Positions 45,421 to 57,032 of a stretch of DNA of 64,000 nt are shown here, piece by piece. The DNA is from Typhlomys cinereus. Its lineage: Eukaryota > Chordata > Mammalia > Rodentia > Platacanthomyidae. The translations under genes and the position numbers were made by a program. The stretch's first letter is position 1. The number at the start of each line of letters is the position of its first letter. The notes under the pieces were generated by a model that was not told the origin of the DNA, did no database searches, and worked only from the letters and a program-made list of their open reading frames with translations. The stretch spans positions 922,542-986,541 of the forward strand of contig JALPQD010000138.1 in NCBI GenBank assembly GCA_023101885.1. The letters are read 5' to 3'.

Positions 45421-45814
45421 GAAAATAAGCTCTTAGGCTTCATACCACATATGTGATCCATTGGATGAAAATTTGTAAATTCAACTTTATCAAAATGAAA
45501 ACCTTTCACTCCATGAGAAATGCCGCAAAGCCAAGGAAAAAGTGTGGTGCATTCCACACAGGATCTGCGAATCACATCCCAATGAAGTGCTGTTTTAGGA
45601 TCTATAAAGAAATCTTCAAGGCAATGGCAAGCAAACAGACAATCCCACAGAGCAGCCAATTAGAAAATGCTCCACCCGAGAGGCCAGGCAGATGGTGAGT
45701 AAAACTATACAAAGATGCTCCTTTAGCCATGCAACAAGTGCAAATGAAAGCTAGGAATGGGGTATCAATGCATGTGACTTGGAATGGCTAAAAACGAAAA
45801 TGGATATTGTCCTA

Positions 45815-46245
45815 GTCACTCTTCTGTTACTCTGACCCAAGTAACTTAGGGGGAGAAAAGATTTATTATTTGATTTATAGTTCAGAAGGGATAGAGTCCA
45901 TCATAGGTGGGGAACACATGGTGGTAAAGTGAAGGCATGGAGATAAGAGCAGGAGACTGGCTGGTAACTTGCAGCTGTGCTCAGGAAGGGGTGGGGAGAG
46001 AGAGAGAGACAGAGATAGAGACAGAGACAGAGACAGAGACAGAGACAGAGACAGAGACAGAGACAAAGACAGAGAAAGGGGCCAAGTTATCAAACTGCAG
46101 GACCCGCTCCCCAGTGTCCTACTTCTCCCAGCAAAGCTCCACCTCCTAACGGTTCTGCAACCTTTCCAAACAGCGCCACCAGCTGGGGACCAGATATGCG
46201 GGTCTGTGGGAGACATTTCACATTCAAATTACGTCAGATTAGGGC
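45815..46245 (-). mobile_element. MaLR-type LTR, reverse, with internal microsatellite
   Basis: It runs from 'tcctagtcactcttctgttactctgacccaagtaactta' through 'agatttattatttgatttatagttcagaagg' to 'gctccacctcctaacggttctgcaacctttccaaacagcgccaccagctggggaccag..gtgggagacatttcacattcaaatta', the usual order of a MaLR LTR in reverse. A (GACAGA)n run of about 85 bp lies inside it. Confidence 0.6.
45995..46078. repeat. (GACAGA)n microsatellite
   Basis: Twelve or more tandem GACAGA-type hexamers preceded by GA repeats, within an old LTR. Confidence 0.92.
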
Positions 46246-46349
46246 CCCAACCAAAAGCTGACAAGAAAGCAAGGAAATGATTTTCTTATGCATTGCTAGT
46301 GGACATCCAATGTCTCTAGAAGAAAGTTAGTAGGTTCTGATAAGCTTAG

Positions 46350-46715
46350 GCTACTGTATCAATTTTCTCATCACTATGACCAAAGCACTTGACAGAAACA
46401 ATTTAAGGTAGGGGAGTTTTGCTTTGATTCATGGTTTCTAGGAGTCTCAATCCAATATGGTGAGGAAAAACATGGTCAGGCATCTAGTTCAATGGCGGCA
46501 GGAAGATGCAGTGAAGCTTCTCCCATAGCAGTAGGATCAAGAAGCAAAGAGTTTGTTCCAGAACCAGAAGTGCCTATTAGCTTGAAGGCCCACCCCTCAG
46601 TGGCCCATGTCTGCTAGTTAAATCATACATCTGGAAGAGTCTCACTGCTGGTTGGGCTGAAGCGTTGGAGTTTACAAGTCTACGGGACTATTGCATATTT
46701 CCCACAGCAACAAAC
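46350..46715 (-). mobile_element. MaLR-like LTR remnant, reverse
   Basis: 'tgtatcaattttctcatcactatgaccaaagcacttgacagaaacaattt..gttttgctttgattcatggtttc' to 'aggcccacccctcagtggcccatgt' parallels the neighbouring reverse LTR but is more diverged. Confidence 0.45.
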
Positions 46716-47326
46716 TCATGTAATGTCTCTTCTGCGCAGGCCTGTTTGCCTGAGCTATAATGTAGCATGAAGCCCTCACCAGGTACAGCAGCTTAGTCTC
46801 GGACCATCAGCCTGCATACCCATTACATCTCTGTTCTTTGTAAATTATTCAGTCTGCTGTATTGGGTTATAGCTACAGGAAAATGCGTGACTACAGCACC
46901 ACCTCGACCATGTGGCTTAAGCATGAAAGAGGTGTAGTGCCTTCAGGAAAATCACAGCATCATTATCCAACCAGGAGAAACTTTCTGGTAGGCTGGATAA
47001 GTCAATAATCACTGCCCAACCTATGGTGTGTGTTTATGAGATGAAGCTGGGGCACCTGACCTCTCTGGTTCTCTGCAGAAAGAACCACTGGCTGCTGCCT
47101 TTTCTGGTCTCCTGATGCTGCGTATTTTCCACTACCTCTGCAAGGAGGATTTTCCTGCTTAGTGACTTCATTGGTAACAGCAATGAAGCAGTCCAGTAAT
47201 TTGAAATGTCCCTGTTTCAAAGGCAATTGCTATTTCAGTTCCTGATTTGAATTTTGTATAATCCCATTAGTTCTGAGAAGCACAGTGAAAAAAAAGCATG
47301 CATTTCTTTGTTGCTGCTTTAGTGAT

Positions 47327-47741
47327 TGTCATAGTTAAGCACAGGTGTCAACTTGACTGTTGAGGGTTTGAGCTCTGGGCACAGTTGTAGAGAGCTGATG
47401 TTTGAGTTAAGCCCAGAGCAAACCTGAAGGAGATTGTCTAGCTGCTAGGGGAAGACCCAGCCCATGGTGGGTGGGATTAGGCCCTGGATAAATCACAGAG
47501 AGCTGGTTGAGAGAGTTGGCATCCTTCTGTATACTTGGTCAGACATGCTGGTCTGGCAAGTAAGGATTGTCCATCTCTCAGCCGTTATGGTGGCCAGTTC
47601 CTTCGGCCCTGGTGTTGGTGTGTGCTCTCCTGTCAAGCTGGACTATGAACTGTAACTGGACTATCGTAAGAAAGTAAACTCCTTGTTCCCTTAAGCTGTT
47701 TGATGGTCATTTATCAGCAATGTTGCAAACTGACTGCTACA
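47327..47741 (+). repeat. 5' LTR of the 47-kb element
   Basis: 415 bp, TG..CA ends, paired with 48904-49297. It contains 'taagaaagtaaactccttgttcccttaagctgtttgatgg' in its 3' third, as do the other LTRs of this family here. Confidence 0.85.
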
Positions 47742-48903
47742 GAATTTGGTACCCAGGAAGTGGGGTGTTGCTGATAAGATCTGACTATGTGGATTTTGTG
47801 GCTTTTGAACGGTTCTGCTGGACAAAATTGGAAATTCTTGAAAATTTACAAATACCGTTCTTCAGCGTTTAGTGGACCAATTGCTGAAAGACATTGTTCG
47901 GGCCCAATTTGTGATGAGGGAAACAAGGACTTTGGTAAAACTGAATATAAGGACGATGGACTGGTTTGCTTGACAGAGGAGAGCTGTGTTGGCAGCCTTG
48001 GAGGTTTGGATGTGCAAAGGGCAGGCAGCAAAGTATCTGCTGCTGTTGGACAAATGAGTATCAGTGAAGGAAAACCTAGTGACTTGCACTGAGACGGTGG
48101 AGAACGTGGAAACCACCGTATGGCAAGTTCGTGGTTTGGAAGCTCAGATTTCTTCAGGGGCCAAAAGCCCAAGTTAAAGCTGTTTCTTGCCCTTTGCAAG
48201 TTTGGTTGCCTAGAAGAGAGGCTTTTCCAGCATCAGCACGTTGAAGTTGGTGCAGCTGTGGCTCCAGTGGACTAAGCTGCATTTCAACCTTGCTTCAGAA
48301 TCTGGCCGCATCCCTCAGGTGATACTGGTTTTCGTGTACTACTGAAGGGTTCATGAAGAGCAGCAAAAGCTTGGCACCAAGTGGCAGGCATAGAGTCCTG
48401 CAAGAGATGGTGAAGATTAAAGCTGCATAGGAGAACTCAGAGTTGTGTTTTGAGATGCCAGAACTGTGGGACTACTGATGCTGAGGACAACTGCGAGTAG
48501 AGATTCAGCCTGGTTCTGAGGAACTCTGCTCTTACAACTTCGAGTTGCAAACAGGGACTGGGAATGCCTCTAATCTTTGAGCCGCCTTGACTACGTGATG
48601 AGCAGCAGAAGATGGACATTGAAGTACAGGATGCGGTGATTTGCTGGACTTTGTTCTTTTTAATGTTTTCTTATTAAAATCCTTCTGTTTTAATGTTTTA
48701 TCTGTTTTAAAGTATTTAATTTATTCTGATTTAAGAGTTTTAAGGTTAAGAAACTTTGAACTTTTAAAATATTGGAACTGAAGTTTTAATGAGAGAACAT
48801 TTTAAATTTGTCCATGGAATGTATATTTTAACATCTGTGGGGACAAGGAAAGGTTACAGTTAAAAGTGCTATTGTTTTTGTGTCAAGTTGACAAGGAGTA
48901 GAA

Positions 48904-49297
48904 TGTCATAGTTAAACACAGGTGTCAACTTGACTCTTGAAGGTTTGAGCTCTGGGCACAGGTGTAAAGTTGATGGTTGAGTTAAGCCCAGAGCAAACCT
49001 GAAGGAGATTGTCTAGCTGCTGGGGAAGACCCAGCCCATGGTGGGTGGGATTAGGCCCTGGATAAATCACAGAGAGCTGGTTGAGAGAGTTGGCATCCTT
49101 CTGTTCATTTAGCCAGACATGCTGGTCTGGCAAGTAAGGATTGTCCATCTCTCAGCCGTTATGGTGGCCAGTTCCCTTGGCCCTGGTGTTGGTGTGTGCT
49201 CTTCTGTCAAGCTGGACTATCGTAAGAAAGTAAACTCCTTGTTCCCTTAAGCTGTTTGATGGTCCTTTATCAGCAATGTTGCAGACTGACTGCTACA
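48904..49297 (+). repeat. 3' LTR of the 47-kb element
   Basis: 394 bp. It is the same sequence as the 5' LTR with scattered substitutions and one 18-bp deletion between short direct repeats. Confidence 0.85.
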
Positions 49298-49589
49298 GTG
49301 ATATTGAGATTACCTGTGCAATTCAAACAGGATTAAGGACCAAGGGCCCGGAACTGATAGCATTTGAATGGAGAAGTGAGCCATAGTAAACATGCAAAGG
49401 AGAGAAGATTCCAGATCTTTATTGCTTTAATGGTCAGAGATTATTTGTAACTATTCAAAAAGCATTTCCCTCCTCCTGATTGGGTAAATAGGTCAAATTT
49501 CTTCTGATGTAATTATGACTTGTCTATAATTAATTTATTTCCCGTTAGTGTAATGAAATGGTTTTTTTTTTTTAGAAAAGGGTTATTTG

Positions 49590-49700
49590 GATGTAGTTCT
49601 TGGCTAGCTTGTATAAAGCAGTGGATTTGATGACTAGCACTGCAAAAATAATAACTAGATAAATAGTAACAATAAGTATATACAAATACATATATTTATA
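49590..49700 (+). repeat. ID-like SINE remnant with A/T-rich tail
   Basis: 'tgactagcactgcaaaaataataactagataaatagt' resembles an ID-type 3' end and tail; the head is too diverged to be sure. Confidence 0.35.
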
Positions 49701-50361
49701 TAATAAATCAACAAATAACAAGAATCTTTAGTGGAATCAGCCTGAGTGCACACAGTTTGGAAGGTTCAGGTTCAAGTTCAGGGCATGGTGTGGGATCAGC
49801 ATTTTGAGACAGGAAATCAGAGAGAGACTAGAACCCCACCAGAAAGAACTGTCTATCCTTTTGGAAGGGTGCCCCCAGCGACCCCGTGACCCTCTTTCAG
49901 ACTCCATCTCTTAAAGGTTCACTCCCTCAACACCCCCACACTGAAGACCAAGCTTCCAACACAGGGAGCCTGTGGGAAATAAGCCACAGCTGAAAGATGA
50001 CACTGTCTTTGGGACAAGCCGTGGAGTCCAGGAGAAATGAAGATTTACACAGGACAGGGTTCATTTCATCAGCCGAGACTTTCGTTTATACGCTGCTATG
50101 ATCCCAACAGCAGAGGCACAGGAAAGACTTTGCTTGAGGAAAGCAGCCACTCTTTGTACCCAAGCTCTGGAGTGACAACCCCCTAATCCAAAGGCATGAA
50201 TTTGGAGAACCTCCCAAGTCATCCAGGCCCTTTTCCTCTTCTTGTGGGATATTTATGTAATTGAGGCATGGGGCACATGAGTCAGGGGTCCAGATCCTGT
50301 CAGGGGGTTTCTGTTTGTGCTTGATTTGCTTCTCACCTTGAGAGCATCCTGCCATGCTTAC

Positions 50362-50543
50362 AAGAGGAAGGCTGAGGAGATGGCTCAGGAAAATGCCTGC
50401 CGTGCAAGCGGGAGGACCTGAGTGTGGATTCCTGGCACCCAGGAAAAAGCTAGTTGTAGGGCACGTGCCTGTAATCCCAGTAATGGGTAGGTGGAGACAG
50501 GCAGATCACTGGAGTTCATTGGCCAGCCAACCAGCTGAAATAG
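50362..50543 (+). repeat. B4-like SINE, left part (split by LTR element)
   Basis: 'ggctgaggagatggctcaggaaaatgcctg..acctgagtgtggattcctggcacccagg' (tRNA-like head) leads into 'gggcacgtgcctgtaatcccagtaatgggtaggtggagacaggcagatcactggagttcattggccagcc' (B1-like). It is cut at AATAG (50539-50543) by the reverse LTR element. The remainder resumes at 52851. Confidence 0.8.
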
Positions 50544-52850
50544 TGTTGCAGTTCGTTTGCATTGTTGCTGATAAATGACCATCGAATGGCTTGAGGGAAC
50601 AAGGGGTTTATTCTCTCATGATTCCTGGTTACAGTTCATAGTCCAGCTTGATGGGAGAGCACACATCAACACCAGGGCCAAAGGAATTGGCCACATCATC
50701 ACCACATACTGGTTGAGAGAGGGACAATTCTTACTTGCCAGACCAGTATGTCTGGCCAAGTGTACAGAAGGATGCCAACTCTCTTAACTGGCTCTCCGTG
50801 ATTTATTCCAGGCCCTAATCCCACCCACCATGGGCTGGACCTTCCCCATCAGCTAGACAATCTCCTTCAGGTTCACTCTGGGCTTAACTACTAATTCTCT
50901 ACAAATGTGCCTAGAGCTCAAAGCCTCAACAGTCAAGTTGACAACTGTGCTTAACCATGACACCCCACCCGTTGTTAACTTGATACAAAAACATAGCACT
51001 TTTAAACTGTAACCTTCAATCCTTGTCCCCACGGATGTTAAAAAGTTATCTTAAAAATATAAATACATTTCATGGAGAAATTTAAAATGTTCTCTTATTA
51101 AAACTTCAGTTCCGGGGCTGGAGAGGTGGCTCAGGGGTTAAGCCTCTGCCTTGCAGGTGGAAGGTCCTGAGTTCAGATCCTAGACCCCACGTATAGACGC
51201 CAGGCAGAAGCAGGGGCGGCCTGCGTTTCTGGTCCTGGTAGGGCGGAGCCTGTGAATCCCGGGCCAGAGTAAACAAGGAGGTGGAGGTGTCCATGGTGGT
51301 TCCTGAATTCGTCCGTGGTTCTACACACACACACATACACACGCACACACGCATATACCCACAATTGAATAAATAATAAAAAAAATTTAAAAAAACTTCA
51401 GTTCCAACATTTTAAAAGTTCAAAGTTTCTTAACCTTAAGAATCTTAAATCAGAATAAGTTACTTTAAAACAGATAAAACATTAAAACAGAAGTATCTTA
51501 TAATAAGAAAACATTAAATTAAGATCAAAGTCCAACGAATCACTGCATCTTGTACTTCAATGTCCATCTTCTGCCGCTCATCACGTAGTCAAGGTGGTGC
51601 AAAGATTCTAGGCATTCCCAGTCCCTGTTTGCAGCTTGAAGTTATCAAAACTGAGTTCCTTGAACCAGGCCGAATCTCCACTCACAGTCATCCGCAGCAT
51701 ACATCCCACGGTTCTGGCATTTCCAACACTCCAGGTTCATCTCTGCAGCTATAAGCTTAACCTTCTCTCACAGGAACTCTATACCTGCCACTTGGTGCCA
51801 AGCTTTTGCTGCTTTCCATGAACCCCTCGAATCATTCAACAAAACCAGTACCACCTGGGGGAAGCTGGCAGACTCCGAAGTGAATTCAAAATGCAGTTTG
51901 GTCCACTTGAGCCACAGTTGTACCAAATCTTGTGCTCTGATGCTGGAAAAGCCTCTTCTAGGAGCCAAACTTCCAAAGGGCAAGAAACAGCTTTAACCTG
52001 GGCTTTTGGCCCCTGAAAGAATCTGGGTTTTCAAACCATGAACTTGACATATGGTGGTTTTCACATCTTTCACCATCTTCATGCAAGTCACTAGGTTTTC
52101 CTTCACTGATATCATTTCTCCAAAAGCAGCAGATATTCTGCTGCCTGCCCTTTGCACATCCAGAGCTTCACGGCCACCAATACAGCTCTCCTCTGTCAAG
52201 CAAACCAGTCTATTGTCTTTAAATTCAGCTTTAACAAAGTCCTTGTTTCCCTCATCAGAAATGAGGCCCAAACAATTCATTACTCTCTCAGCATAATTGT
52301 TTTCCAAATAGCCCACCAAACTCTGAAGAATGGTTTTTGTAATCCACAGAGTGAAAATCTTCAATCATTTCCAACTTTGTCCAGCAAAACCGTTCAAAAG
52401 CCACGAAGTCCACATAGTCAGATTTATCATCAACACCCCACTCGTTACCAAATTCTGTTGCAGTTCATTTGCATTATTGCTGATAAATGACCATCGAATG
52501 ATTTAAGGGAACAAGGGATTTATTCTCTCTTATGATTACTGGTTACAGTTCATAGTCCAGCTCAATGGGAGAACACACATTAACACCAGGGCCAAAGGAA
52601 TTGGCCACACCATCACCACATAATGGCTGAGAGATGGACAATCCTTTACAGAAGGATGCTAATTTTCTCAACCGGCTTTCCGTGATTTATTCCAGGGCCT
52701 AATCCCACCCACCATGGTCTGGGCCTTCCCCATCAGCTAGACAATCTCCTTCAGGTTCACTTTGGGCTTAACTCAACTATTATTTCTCTACAAATGTGCC
52801 CAGAGCTCAACCCTCAACAGTCAAGTTGACACCTATGCCTAACCATGACA
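50544..52850 (-). mobile_element. Complete MaLR-like retroelement, minus strand, inserted in a B4 SINE
   Basis: Same family as the 47-kb element. LTRs are about 50544-50966 and 52455-52850, with TG..CA outer ends. Flanks are AATAG (50539-50543) and AATGG (52851-52855), a 5-bp target-site duplication with one mismatch. The 1.5-kb internal part reads, on the minus strand, like that of the 47-kb element and is interrupted by a SINE at 51114-51391. No intact gene is present. Confidence 0.85.
51114..51391 (+). mobile_element. tRNA-derived SINE with perfect 14-bp TSD
   Basis: The head 'ggggctggagaggtggctcaggggttaagcctctgcc..gtcctgagttcagatcc' (B2/B3-like) ends in a CA-rich and then A-rich tail with AATAAATAA. 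It is flanked by perfect 14-bp duplications AAAACTTCAGTTCC at 51100-51113 and 51392-51405, so it integrated by L1-type target-primed insertion into the LTR element's internal region. Confidence 0.9.
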
Positions 52851-52960
52851 AATGGTGAGCTTCAGGTTCGGTGAGAGACACTGTCTCAAAAAATAGGGTA
52901 GAGAGTGATCAAGGAAGATACCCAATTTGGACCTCTCTTTGCACACACAGATGCACGTGC
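52851..52960 (+). repeat. B4-like SINE, right part
   Basis: 'aatggtgagcttcaggttcggtgagagacactgtctcaaaaaatagggtagagagtgatcaaggaagatacccaa' completes the SINE begun at 50362. It ends in the CA-rich tail that grows into the microsatellite beyond. Confidence 0.8.
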
Positions 52961-53397
52961 ACACACACACACACCACACACACCTGTATGCACATATGCA
53001 CATACCCCAATGTGTACATATGCTACAATAGCACAACAATGCATATATATATATGTATGTACACCTGGATGCACATGCCCTAAAATATATACTCCATACA
53101 AACACAACACCACACACAAGCACATATACATGCACACATGTATGTATACTTGCATATGCAAATTTTCACATCCAAATATGTATATATCCTGCACAAACTC
53201 AACGCCACACACACACACACATGCACACACATATACACATACACCGTATGTACACACACAAACACATATATATCACACAAACACACAGCACTCACATGTA
53301 TATGCATGTGCATACACCTTAATATGTATGTAGCCCACACAAGCACACAAATGTGTATGCACACATCCAAACATGTATATACCCCCCACACACTACA
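52949..53397. repeat. CA/TATACA-rich compound microsatellite
   Basis: About 450 bp of alternating CA, TATA and ATGCACAC units that continue the tail of the split B4 SINE. Confidence 0.9.
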
Positions 53398-54911
53398 ATA
53401 GAAGCAGATGAAAGAATAGAACCTGTTTTACTCAACATCATGTTAAATGATGCTTAGTACATAGGTACTTATAAATGTTATCACGTGAGTGAATGAGGAG
53501 TAGTCCAGGGGCATGGAGTCGCCTTGGTAATCTTGTCTGATCACTGCTAATGTCCACACAGACGCCTGCCCATCTAAGGAAGGACAGCAGTGTCCAGAAG
53601 TCACCACACCTCCATTTTTCGAAGAGAAAGCACCACAGCCACCGCATGCTGGCCTCCGCCCATGGCTTCTCTTGCGAGCTGCGGCCCATCAGACGGGAAG
53701 GAAATCCTTGCAGTGGGGAGATTAAAGCTGCTCTCTAACACACTGCTGATGGATTAGCAGAGTGTTCTGATAAGACCTTAAAGAGGTTCAAGTTTCATTT
53801 TCCCCTTCGTGCTCAAAGAACAAGGGAAAGGACCTGGCCGGTTGGTACTTCTGTTGCAGTGTGGACAGGAAGCTTAACAGAAGGAGATTTGGGGCTGGAC
53901 AGTGGACGTGAGGCTTCAGGGAAAGGCTGGGTGTTGTCTGCACACAGCCATGATTTTCTCGGAACCGGGCGTTGGTTCCGAGACTTCTCTAGACTTCTCC
54001 TCCCTCAGCTTCAAATGGGAAATAATGGCCCATGCCTGACAGGGACATTGTGCAGATGAAATGAGCTCACTGACGTGAAAGGCTTTGAAGAACTTGAAAG
54101 CGCGTCCCTGCAGGAGGCTGTTACTGCCCAGCGCAGAAGCCACACTGCAGGGCTGAGGCTTGGGAATCTTTGAAGAATAACCCGAGGCCTCCAGTTTATT
54201 TTCACGGGCCTCAGAAAAGGGACCATCCCACTCTGCATCACGCATGTCCTGTGACAGAGAATCATGTACCAGCCACATGCGTCTTTGAGATCCGGCCCCC
54301 TGGGATATGTAACTGTGCCTTTAGGAGTCAAAAGAAGCAATGCTGGGATGGAGAGCCAAGACGGGGCCAAGAACAAACCCACGGTCATGCCCTTCAGATG
54401 ATCTGCTCTTACAGTAAGGTTATTAAACCCATTTAGGCTGTGCCTGACTCGCCTTCACTTGGCCCAAAGATGGGGGGATAAAAGCAAAAAACCTTCTGTC
54501 CCTAATGATTTAAATTCTAGGTGGAAAAGAAAAAAAACCATAAATCAAAAAAGAGTATTATGACAATGAAGATTTCAAAAACAGCACACTGCAGAACCTG
54601 AGAATGAGGGCAGGTGATGAGGACAGAGAGGGTTGCGGGTGGAGTGGAGGGATGAAGGAGTGACAGATGCGAAGCAGCTGGGCGGATGCTGAACCTCTGG
54701 AGAGAGAGCGTTGCTAGGGCCACCTCATTACACAGAATCTGTAACCTGTTGAGTATTTTAACAAAAAATGCCTAGCAGGGCTTTGTGAACCTGTAGGATT
54801 TTGAAAGAAAGGAGAAGCCTTTTAAGAGCTGGTATGTGAGACAGGGAAGCAAGTAGAATATATACAAATAAATAATAGGAAACGGAGGCAGGAGAAGAGA
54901 GGTGGGGGGGC

Positions 54912-55357
54912 TGTGATGGTTAGATACAGGTGTCAACCTGACAGCTGAAGGCTCCAACTCTGAGCACAGTTGTGAAGAATTAGCGATTGTGTTAAGCCCT
55001 GGGCAAACCTGCAGCGGATTGTCTAATTGATGAGGAAGGTCCAGCCCATGGCGGGGGGGGGGACTAGTCCTGAGCAGGTGGATAAGATGGAAGGAGCCCA
55101 TTAAATAAGTTGGCACACTTCTGCATACTTGGACAGACATGCTGTCTGGCAAATGAGATTCTTCTCCTCTCTCAGGAATCCTGTGGATATATGAATATGG
55201 TGTGACCAGTTCCTTCAGCCTCTGATGTTGGTTTGAGGTTTCCTGCCAAGTTGGACTAAGAAATGTGACTAGACAATTGTAAGCCAAAATAAACTCCTTT
55301 GTTTCCATAAGTCATTTGATCATGAATTTATTGTTGACATGCAGAGTAACTGCCTCA
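54912..55357 (+). mobile_element. MaLR-like LTR, followed by a truncated internal region
   Basis: It starts TGTGATGGTTAGATACAGG and ends GTAACTGCCTCA, then 'gaaaatggtaccaagaagtgggttgttgctgtgag', the same primer-site-like start of the internal region as in the 47-kb element. Internal sequence may run to about 55.6 kb; no 3' LTR partner is recognised. More diverged than the 47-kb copy. Confidence 0.7.
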
Positions 55358-55930
55358 GAAAATGGTACCAAGAAGTGGGTTGTTGCTGTGAGACTGAGAG
55401 AGGGGCTGTCGCTCAACAAATATTGCTCAGGACTTCAGGAAGTATGGAAACATGATAGCCAACCCCAAAGATATGGATTGAAATAGAAAATGGGCTGACC
55501 TAAGTGGAAATCAGAACGTGATCCTGCTACTAATACCAAGTTCACAAGCAAGGTTACACTGAATGGGTTATACACCAAGGCCATGTAAGACTATCAATAT
55601 TTTTTAATAAGGATAAGCAACTTGAGGCATAAGCATAGATAGGCCTACTTTAAATTATATCTAAACTTTATTATAGCACCATTAGTAGGTATTGTGGAGA
55701 CTGTAGAGACTTCTTACAGTGATGTAAGCAACGTGCTTCGTCTAGAACCCTTCAGGGATTCAAAGAGCTGTTCCCACAGTTTTATGACCCTCTGTGCACA
55801 CACTGTGCAGGCTCACACACCAGGCAACTGTGTAGTGCTGCTGGGATAGACATGACCTTTGGAAAGTGTTTAAGAGGATTCCTGCAGAGGGCAGGGTGGC
55901 ATAGGTCTGGAGGCAATCAGCAAGGAGGCT

Positions 55931-56362
55931 TGTCATGGATACAGGGGACAACTGGACAGTTGTAGGGTTCGAGCTCTGGGCACATTTGTAGACAGTAGTT
56001 GAGTTAAGGCCTGAGCAAGACTGCAGGAGATTGTCTAGTTGGTGGGGAAGGCCAAGTCCATGTTGGGTGGGACTGCGCCCTGGGCAAGGGAATAAGGTAG
56101 AGAGAATTGATCAGAGAAGTGGGCATCCTTTGTTATACTTGGCCAGACATGCTGGTCTGGCAAGTAAGGATCGTCCCTCTCTCAGCAGTCCTGTGAATAT
56201 ATGGATATGGTGTGGTCAGTTCTCTCTGGCCTTGGTGTTAGTGTGCGCTCTCCTGTCAAATCAAACAAGGAACCGGTGATGGTAAGCCAAAATGAAACCC
56301 TTTGTTCCCCTAAGCTGTTTTGTCCTAAATTTATCAGCACCAGGCAGAGTCACTGCTAGGCA
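55931..56362 (+). mobile_element. MaLR-like solo LTR
   Basis: Same family ('gagctctgggcaca', 'gagattgtctagttggtggggaaggcc', 'ttggccagacatgctggtctggcaagtaaggatcg'). It starts TGTCATGGATAC and ends GGCA, with GGCT directly on both sides (55927-55930 and 56363-56366). Confidence 0.7.
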
Positions 56363-56814
56363 GGCTATCGCAGCTACTCATGCAAACCCTCTCTTTTTTG
56401 TCTTGCCTTGTTTTTCTTTCGTCTTGATAACACCTAATGCCACTAAATGCTGATTCCAGTCCTTCCTATTCTCTCTGCCCCTTCACATGCACCTGAATTC
56501 CTACCAGCTTCTTCCCCAGCTCATCCCTTCCTCTTGCAGCTCCCCTTCACGGGGGCTTGCTGTATGTCAAATATGGTGCTGAGAGCCTTATGGAAATCAT
56601 CTCGTTGAGTCCTTGAGGTAGGTCTCTGCTCTTCCCCACCTTGTTTATAAACAAGGTAAGGAAGGGGAGAAGCCACTCACACAGGTGGTGAAATCACACA
56701 GAGGGAGAGGAGCTTTGAGTCTGCCCTCTGACCACTTTCAGGGCTTCCTCCTGCGTCTCCCTGTCTTCCATCCTTTGCTCCTCTCTGACCTTTAGATCAG
56801 GGGTTCTTTTTAAA

Positions 56815-57032
56815 AATGTATATGATATTTTATTTATTTACAAGACAAAGAGGGAGAAAGGAGAGAGGGGGAGAGAAAAAGAGGGAAAACATGGTATGGT
56901 ACACAGAAGGAGGTCAGAAAATAACTCTCAGAAGTCAGTTCTCTCCTTCCACTATGGCTTCTGGGGACTGAATGTGGGTTGCCAGGTTTGCAAGCAAGTG
57001 TCTTAACCCACGGAGCCATCTCGCCAGCTCTG
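56815..57032 (-). repeat. B2/B3-like SINE, reverse
   Basis: 'ttttatttatttacaagacaaagaggg..' leads to 'gactgaatgtgggttgccaggtttgcaagcaagtgtcttaacccacggagccatctcgccagctc', the complement of a B3-type head. Confidence 0.65.

Larger units (their letters stand above)
47327..49297 (+). mobile_element. Complete MaLR-like retroelement (LTR–internal–LTR)
   Basis: This is a non-autonomous ERVL-MaLR-type element. The 5' LTR (47327-47741) and 3' LTR (48904-49297) both start TGTCATAGTTAA and end TGCTACA. The 5-bp target GTGAT is duplicated exactly at 47322-47326 and 49298-49302. Right after the 5' LTR comes TTGGTACCCAGGAAGTGGGG, resembling the Leu-tRNA-type primer site of ERVL/MaLR, and a purine-rich AAGGAGTAGAA precedes the 3' LTR. 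The 1.16-kb internal part has no polymerase-like frame. The LTRs differ at roughly two dozen positions by eye, and the 3' copy lacks an 18-bp stretch between CTGGACTAT repeats. Confidence 0.85.

Noticed and set aside
52905..53400. Open frames of 90-140 codons near 53 kb
   Set aside because: They are translations of the CA/TATACA microsatellite on both strands.
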